Shown here piece after piece: positions 60,927-64,000 of a stretch of DNA of 64,000 nucleotides (position 1 is its first letter; every line of letters begins with the position of its first letter). Source of the stretch: Afipia sp. OHSU_II-C1 (GTDB lineage Bacteria > Pseudomonadota > Alphaproteobacteria > Rhizobiales > Xanthobacteraceae); NCBI RefSeq assembly GCF_000497575.1, contig NZ_APJI01000016.1, forward strand, positions 62,001 to 126,000. Direction: 5' to 3'. Made by a program: the position numbers and the translations under genes. The notes below the pieces were generated by a model. That model had not been told where the DNA came from. It did no database searches and was given only the letters and a program-made list of their open reading frames with translations.

Positions 60927-60994
60927 TTCTAGGAAAATAGTCCTTGACAGCGTCACGCTGCCGCAGTAGGGTTCTGGCATGCTCCAGAGTTGTG
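60927..60994 (+). promoter_or_regulatory. Promoter plus palindrome, copy B (upstream of a small membrane protein)
   Basis: TTGACA (60944-60949), 17-base spacer, TAGGGT (60967-60972), with palindrome AGCGTCACGCT (60949-60959). It is co-linear with copy A at 58479-58546 with about 81% identity. The small membrane protein gene starts 115 bases beyond its end. Confidence 0.65.
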
Positions 60995-61108
60995 CCCGAG
61001 AGACATGCACGCGGCGGCGTCGGTTCGATCAGGAACCTCGTCTGCCATCGGGCGTTGCCCTTCATATGATGCGCGGGCTGTTTCGCGCATTCAGTGAATG
61101 AGGACGCA

Positions 61109-61273
61109 ATGGCAAAAGTCGAACACGCAGAAGGCCATCGCCGGATTGTCGAAACGCCCACCGAAGCGCGGCAGGCGGAGCCGGGGCCGTCGATCCTGGC
61201 GCTGCTGACCGTCAGCACCATCGCTGCTGTCTTCGTACTGGCGATTATCTGGTTCGTCTTCTTCAGGACGTAG
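61109..61273 (+). CDS. Small single-helix membrane protein
   Basis: A 54-residue protein, MAKVEHAEGHRRIVETPTEA then one membrane helix (ILALLTVSTIAAVFVLAIIW) and a short basic end. The N-terminus is cytoplasmic. A GAGGA ribosome binding site precedes the ATG at 61109. It lies downstream of promoter copy B and before a strong terminator, so it is probably a monocistronic unit. Unknown function. Confidence 0.7.
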   Translation: MAKVEHAEGHRRIVETPTEARQAEPGPSILALLTVSTIAAVFVLAIIWFVFFRT

Positions 61274-61338
61274 GCACGCTGAACAGATCGCGTGATGCTC
61301 GAAGTGTCATGCGCCGGAAAGCTTCCTCAAGCAGATGG

Positions 61339-61361
61339 ATTGCCGGGTCGAGCCCGGCAAT
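61339..61361. repeat. REP-like palindrome
   Basis: ATTGCCGGG-TCGAG-CCCGGCAAT, a 9-bp perfect inverted repeat of a type scattered through genomes of this group. It lies between the small membrane protein gene and its terminator. Confidence 0.6.
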
Positions 61362-61382
61362 GACAGCAATAATCTGGTTGAT

Positions 61383-61410
61383 CGCCGCGCCTTGAGCGCG
61401 GCGTTTTCGT
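61383..61410 (+). terminator. Rho-independent terminator
   Basis: CGCCGCGC, loop cttga, GCGCGGCG, then TTTTCGTTT. A perfect 8-bp GC stem and T-run, reading rightward, ends transcription from the small membrane protein gene before the GTA-like cluster. Confidence 0.85.
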
Positions 61411-61431
61411 TTCAGTGCGAGAGCTTTCACA

Positions 61432-62175
61432 ATGCGGAAAAAGCCTTTCTCACCCCCGGTCAAGCGGCCGGCGGCGAAGAAGGCTGGACGCAAGACGGTT
61501 GTGAAGAAGACGGCCAGGACAACTGCCAAGACAACTGCCAAGACAACTGCCAAGACAACTGCCAGGAAAACTGCGGTCAAGAAGGCGCCTGTCAAAACGA
61601 CCAGCGCCGGAAACATTGCCGCGAAGACTGCAAAGAAGCCCATCGCGGCGAAGCCTGAAAAGGAAAAGCGTCCGCGTGCGAGAGTCACTCACGAACATCC
61701 CGGCAATCTTGTCGCCGATCCGCACGATCATGCCGCGAACGAGGCGATCGCGGCGCGCAGCGCACGGCGGACAACGCGCCCCAAGCCCAGAAAGCAGACG
61801 GCTACCGACATCGCCGCCGTTCCGCCGCCGGGCGAGACGCCGGCGGGGTCCATGGTTGAGCGCGTGAGCAACGCGATCGAACGCGAACTGTCGAAGATCG
61901 AGCGCATCGTGGGTAACCCGTCGCGGCTGTATCCGGCGCAGCGCATCGAGACCGAAAGCCGCGCCCGCGTGCTGGCCTCGCTGGCGCGCACGCTGAAGGA
62001 AGTGATGCGGCTTCGCGATCAGGAGCGCGGGGCAGGAGACGACACTACGAAAGCCGCCGATGACGACGCCGTTCCCCGAGACCTCGACGAATTCCGCCGC
62101 GAGCTTTCGCGACGCCTGGAAGGGCTGGTCCAAAGCGCAGCGCCGGTTTCTGATCAAGGGGATGAGCCGGGCTGA
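61432..62175 (+). CDS. GTA-cluster first gene: histone-H1-like head joined to a possible small terminase domain
   Basis: A 247-residue protein. Residues 1-75 are Lys/Ala/Thr-rich with KTTA repeats, like histone H1 tails (produced by a 12-base tandem repeat at 61519-61566). The rest is more ordered: SMVERVSNAIERELSKIERI, GNPSRLYPAQRIETESRARV and LARTLKEVMRLRDQERGA. Its place directly before TerL with a short overlap fits the RcGTA gene 1 / small terminase position. A DNA-binding tail could help hold host DNA during packaging; that is inference. Confidence 0.68.
   Translation: MRKKPFSPPVKRPAAKKAGRKTVVKKTARTTAKTTAKTTAKTTARKTAVKKAPVKTTSAGNIAAKTAKKPIAAKPEKEKRPRARVTHEHPGNLVADPHDHAANEAIAARSARRTTRPKPRKQTATDIAAVPPPGETPAGSMVERVSNAIERELSKIERIVGNPSRLYPAQRIETESRARVLASLARTLKEVMRLRDQERGAGDDTTKAADDDAVPRDLDEFRRELSRRLEGLVQSAAPVSDQGDEPG
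61519..61566 (+). repeat. 12-base tandem repeat (four copies) in the histone-like region
   Basis: acaactgccaag occurs four times head to tail; the last copy ends gg. It encodes the T-T-A-K repeat and could change length by slippage. Confidence 0.85.
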
Positions 62176-63430
62176 GATAGAGCTGGTGCTGTCGCGCTGG
62201 GATATCTTCGCGCATGAGCATCAGGTGCCGCCGTCATTGGCGCCGAACGGCCAGCCATGGCTGACATGGCTGCTGATCGGCGGACGCGGCGCGGGCAAGA
62301 CCCGCGCGGGGGCGGAATGGGTGAGGGCGCAGGCGCTCGGGCTTCCGCCGCTGGCCGATGCGCCGGTTCGGAACATCGCGCTGGTTGGGGAGACCGAGCA
62401 TGATGTTCGTGAAGTGATGGTGGAGGGAATTTCGGGGCTGCTCGCCGTGCACCCGCGCGATGAGCGCCCGGTCTGGACGTCGTCGCGGCGCCGACTCGAG
62501 TGGAGCAATGGCGCGGTGGCCTATGCCTTCTCGGCGGAAGATCCGGAAAGTCTGCGCGGGCCGCAGTTCGGCTGCGCCTGGTCCGACGAAATGGCGAAGT
62601 GGCGTTACGCGCAGGCCACCTTCGACATGCTGCAGTTCGGCCTGCGCCTCGGCGCGCAACCGCGGCAACTGATCACGACCACGCCGCGGCCGACCGCGCT
62701 GATCAAACGGCTGATGCTGGAGCCGACCAGTGTCGTCACGCGCGCGGCGACGCAGGCCAACGCCTGGCATCTTGCGCCAACGTTCCTGAAAAGCGTGCTC
62801 GCGCGCTACAAGGATACGCGGCTCGGGCGGCAGGAACTGGATGGCGAGATCATCGAGGACCGGCCCGATGCGCTGTGGTCGCGCGCGCTGATCGAGAGTT
62901 GCCGCGTAAGCGACGCGCCGCCGCTGGCGCGTATTGTCGTTGCGGTCGACCCGCCGGCCTCATCCGGCAAGCGCGCGGATGCGTGCGGCATCGTCGCGGC
63001 GGGCATCACAAGCGAGGGCGCGATCCATGTGATCGCTGATGAAACCGTGTCGCACGCAACGCCTGCGGTCTGGGCCGCAAAGGCCATTGCCCTGTGGCGC
63101 CGGCTCGAGGCCGATGCACTTGTCGCGGAGACCAATCAGGGCGGGGAGATGGTGAAAAGCGTCATCAATGAGGTGGATGCGAGCGTGCCGGTGGTGTCCG
63201 TGCGTGCGCATCGCGGAAAATATCTGCGCGCGGAGCCAGTGGCGACCCTCTATGAGCAGGGCCGCGTCAGGCATGCGGGGAGTTTCCCCGCACTTGAAGA
63301 CGAGATGTGCGACTTCGGACCCTCGGGCCTGTCGTCGGGCCGCTCGCCGGACCGGCTCGATGCGCTGGTTTGGGCGATCGCGTCGCTGACGTTCACGACG
63401 CGGGCGCAGCCGAGGGTACGGGGGTTGTAG
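62162..63430 (+). CDS. GTA-type terminase large subunit
   Basis: ATG 62162 overlaps the end of the upstream gene by 14 bases and gives 422 residues; an ATG at 62060 would read through most of the previous gene's tail. Walker A is WLLIGGRGAGKTRAGAEWVR, followed by SAEDPESLRGPQFGCAWSDE (Walker B with Asp-Glu). The nuclease part has VVAVDPPASSGKRADACGIV, ADALVAETNQGGEMVKSVIN and RSPDRLDALVWAIASL. The sequence is of the RcGTA g2 type rather than the terminase at 32 kb. It packages random host DNA in gene transfer agents. Confidence 0.9.
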   Translation: MSRAEIELVLSRWDIFAHEHQVPPSLAPNGQPWLTWLLIGGRGAGKTRAGAEWVRAQALGLPPLADAPVRNIALVGETEHDVREVMVEGISGLLAVHPRDERPVWTSSRRRLEWSNGAVAYAFSAEDPESLRGPQFGCAWSDEMAKWRYAQATFDMLQFGLRLGAQPRQLITTTPRPTALIKRLMLEPTSVVTRAATQANAWHLAPTFLKSVLARYKDTRLGRQELDGEIIEDRPDALWSRALIESCRVSDAPPLARIVVAVDPPASSGKRADACGIVAAGITSEGAIHVIADETVSHATPAVWAAKAIALWRRLEADALVAETNQGGEMVKSVINEVDASVPVVSVRAHRGKYLRAEPVATLYEQGRVRHAGSFPALEDEMCDFGPSGLSSGRSPDRLDALVWAIASLTFTTRAQPRVRGL

Positions 63431-63467
63431 GTTAGCTGTTATGCGCGGCCTGGCAATTTTTCACGAT

Positions 63468-63591
63468 GTCGTCCCCGCGAAAGCGGGGACCCATAACAAC
63501 TGGAACGGCGTGGAGATAGCGGCCTTGCCGACACAGCAGCGTTCATAACGATAATTCAGGGAGTATGGGTCCCCGCTTTCGCGGGGACGAC
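63468..63591. repeat. Inverted pair of 28-bp REP elements (BIME-like)
   Basis: gtcgtccccgcgaaagcggg begins copy 1 (63468-63495), and its exact reverse complement is at 63564-63591. Each copy is itself a hairpin (TCCCCGC/GCGGGGA). About 68 bases separate them. This element type is scattered in related genomes. It sits between TerL and portal genes that are usually adjacent. Confidence 0.88.
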
Positions 63592-63647
63592 CCTGATGAT
63601 GATGCTTGCCCCGACGTTCTCTCTGCCTCCTGAGAGAAAGGACATCC

Positions 63648-64000
63648 ATGCTCAACTTCAAAAACCTCTTCCGCGCGCCCGAAGCCAAGGCCTCGCGCAC
63701 GTCGCAGGTGCTGGCGTTCGAGTCCGGCGGGCGGGCACGATGGACGCCGCGCGATTACGCGGCGCTGGCGCGCGAGGGGTATCTCGCCAATGCCATCGTG
63801 CATCGCGCGGTGCGGCTGATCGCGGAGAACGCCGCGTCGTGCGGCTTCCTTTTGTATGACGGCGCGCAGGAGCGTGACGCGCATCCGCTGCTGCAACTGC
63901 TGACCAGGCCGAACGCGCGGCAGGACGGTGCAAGTTTCTTCGAGGCGCTCTATGCGCACATGCTGCTCGCCGGCAACGCTTATGTCGAAGCCGTCGCGCT
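63648..64000 (+). CDS. GTA-type (HK97-like) portal protein, 5' part
   Basis: From ATG 63648 the frame is open to the window edge, giving the first 117 residues. LNFKNLFRAPEAKASRTSQV leads to VLAFESGGRARWTPRDYAAL and IVHRAVRLIAENAASCGFLL, then HPLLQLLTRPNARQDGASFF and HMLLAGNAYVEAVA. This is the N-terminus of the HK97 portal family. The portal forms the ring through which the terminase pumps DNA. Protease and capsid genes would be expected beyond the window. Confidence 0.93.
   Translation, partial: MLNFKNLFRAPEAKASRTSQVLAFESGGRARWTPRDYAALAREGYLANAIVHRAVRLIAENAASCGFLLYDGAQERDAHPLLQLLTRPNARQDGASFFEALYAHMLLAGNAYVEAVA

Noticed and set aside
61519-61566. Tandem repeats as a CRISPR array
   Set aside because: Units are 12 bases, contiguous and coding; there are no spacers. 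No CRISPR array was seen elsewhere in the window.

Overview
The window reads as chromosomal DNA of an alphaproteobacterium of the Bradyrhizobium / Afipia / Rhodopseudomonas group. The supports are high GC, a MucR-family regulator, family pairs largely confined to that group (TIGR03808/TIGR03809), DUF1491, DUF2336, DUF5330 and DUF6456 genes, TTAA-N7-TTAA (CtrA-type) boxes, and the start of a gene transfer agent (GTA) head cluster. I saw no rRNA, tRNA or CRISPR array.

Layout. 0.4-6.5 kb is a cell-envelope stress-type cluster: ECF sigma factor, membrane anti-sigma factor, secreted subtilase, OmpA-like protein and a secreted two-haem-motif/DUF4384 protein. 6.6-8.3 kb holds the overlapping convergent TIGR03809/TIGR03808 pair, followed by a Bcr/CflA exporter. 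9.8-16 kb is a leftward methylmalonyl-CoA operon: mutase small subunit, a GFA-like protein, mutase large subunit, MeaB GTPase and a C15 peptidase. 16-17.8 kb is folP-folB-folK. 19-25 kb holds housekeeping genes (HerA-like ATPase, M20 peptidase, class II aldolase, GT39-like membrane enzyme). 25.3-27.9 kb carries regulators: a membrane protein behind a perfect 16-bp palindrome, MucR, a DnaA-domain-IV-like protein and DUF6456.

27,897-43,615 is an integrated prophage-like element of about 15.7 kb. An 18-bp direct repeat marks both ends. It inserted into the 3' part of the DUF6456 gene; the displaced last 30 codons lie intact and in frame at the right end, ending 4 bases before the sufE stop. The element has an integrase, an AlpA-like regulator, a terminase large subunit, a few phage-like genes, an acyltransferase and two possible cargo loci. 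One is a single gene with an ADP-ribosyltransferase-like first motif. The other is a tight four-gene operon beside attR: a protein with a HEPN-type R-N-x3-H motif, an unknown protein, a GNAT acetyltransferase and a DUF4238 protein. I recognised no portal, protease or capsid gene. The attR-proximal operon is the best candidate for an undescribed (defence-like) system.

43.7-58.4 kb returns to core genes: sufE, DUF5330, a PAS histidine kinase with a peptidoglycan-binding-domain gene, DUF1491, DUF2336, a TerC-like protein, the DUF1254/DUF1214 pair, PBP1A, YcgN and an EmrB-like exporter. 58.5-61.4 kb has a Xre/RES toxin-antitoxin module, small genes, a receiver with Asn at the phospho-acceptor position, and two 68-bp copies of a promoter-plus-palindrome. 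From 61.4 kb to the right edge is the GTA-like start: a histone-H1-like/TerS candidate, TerL and a truncated portal gene, with a REP-type inverted repeat between the last two.
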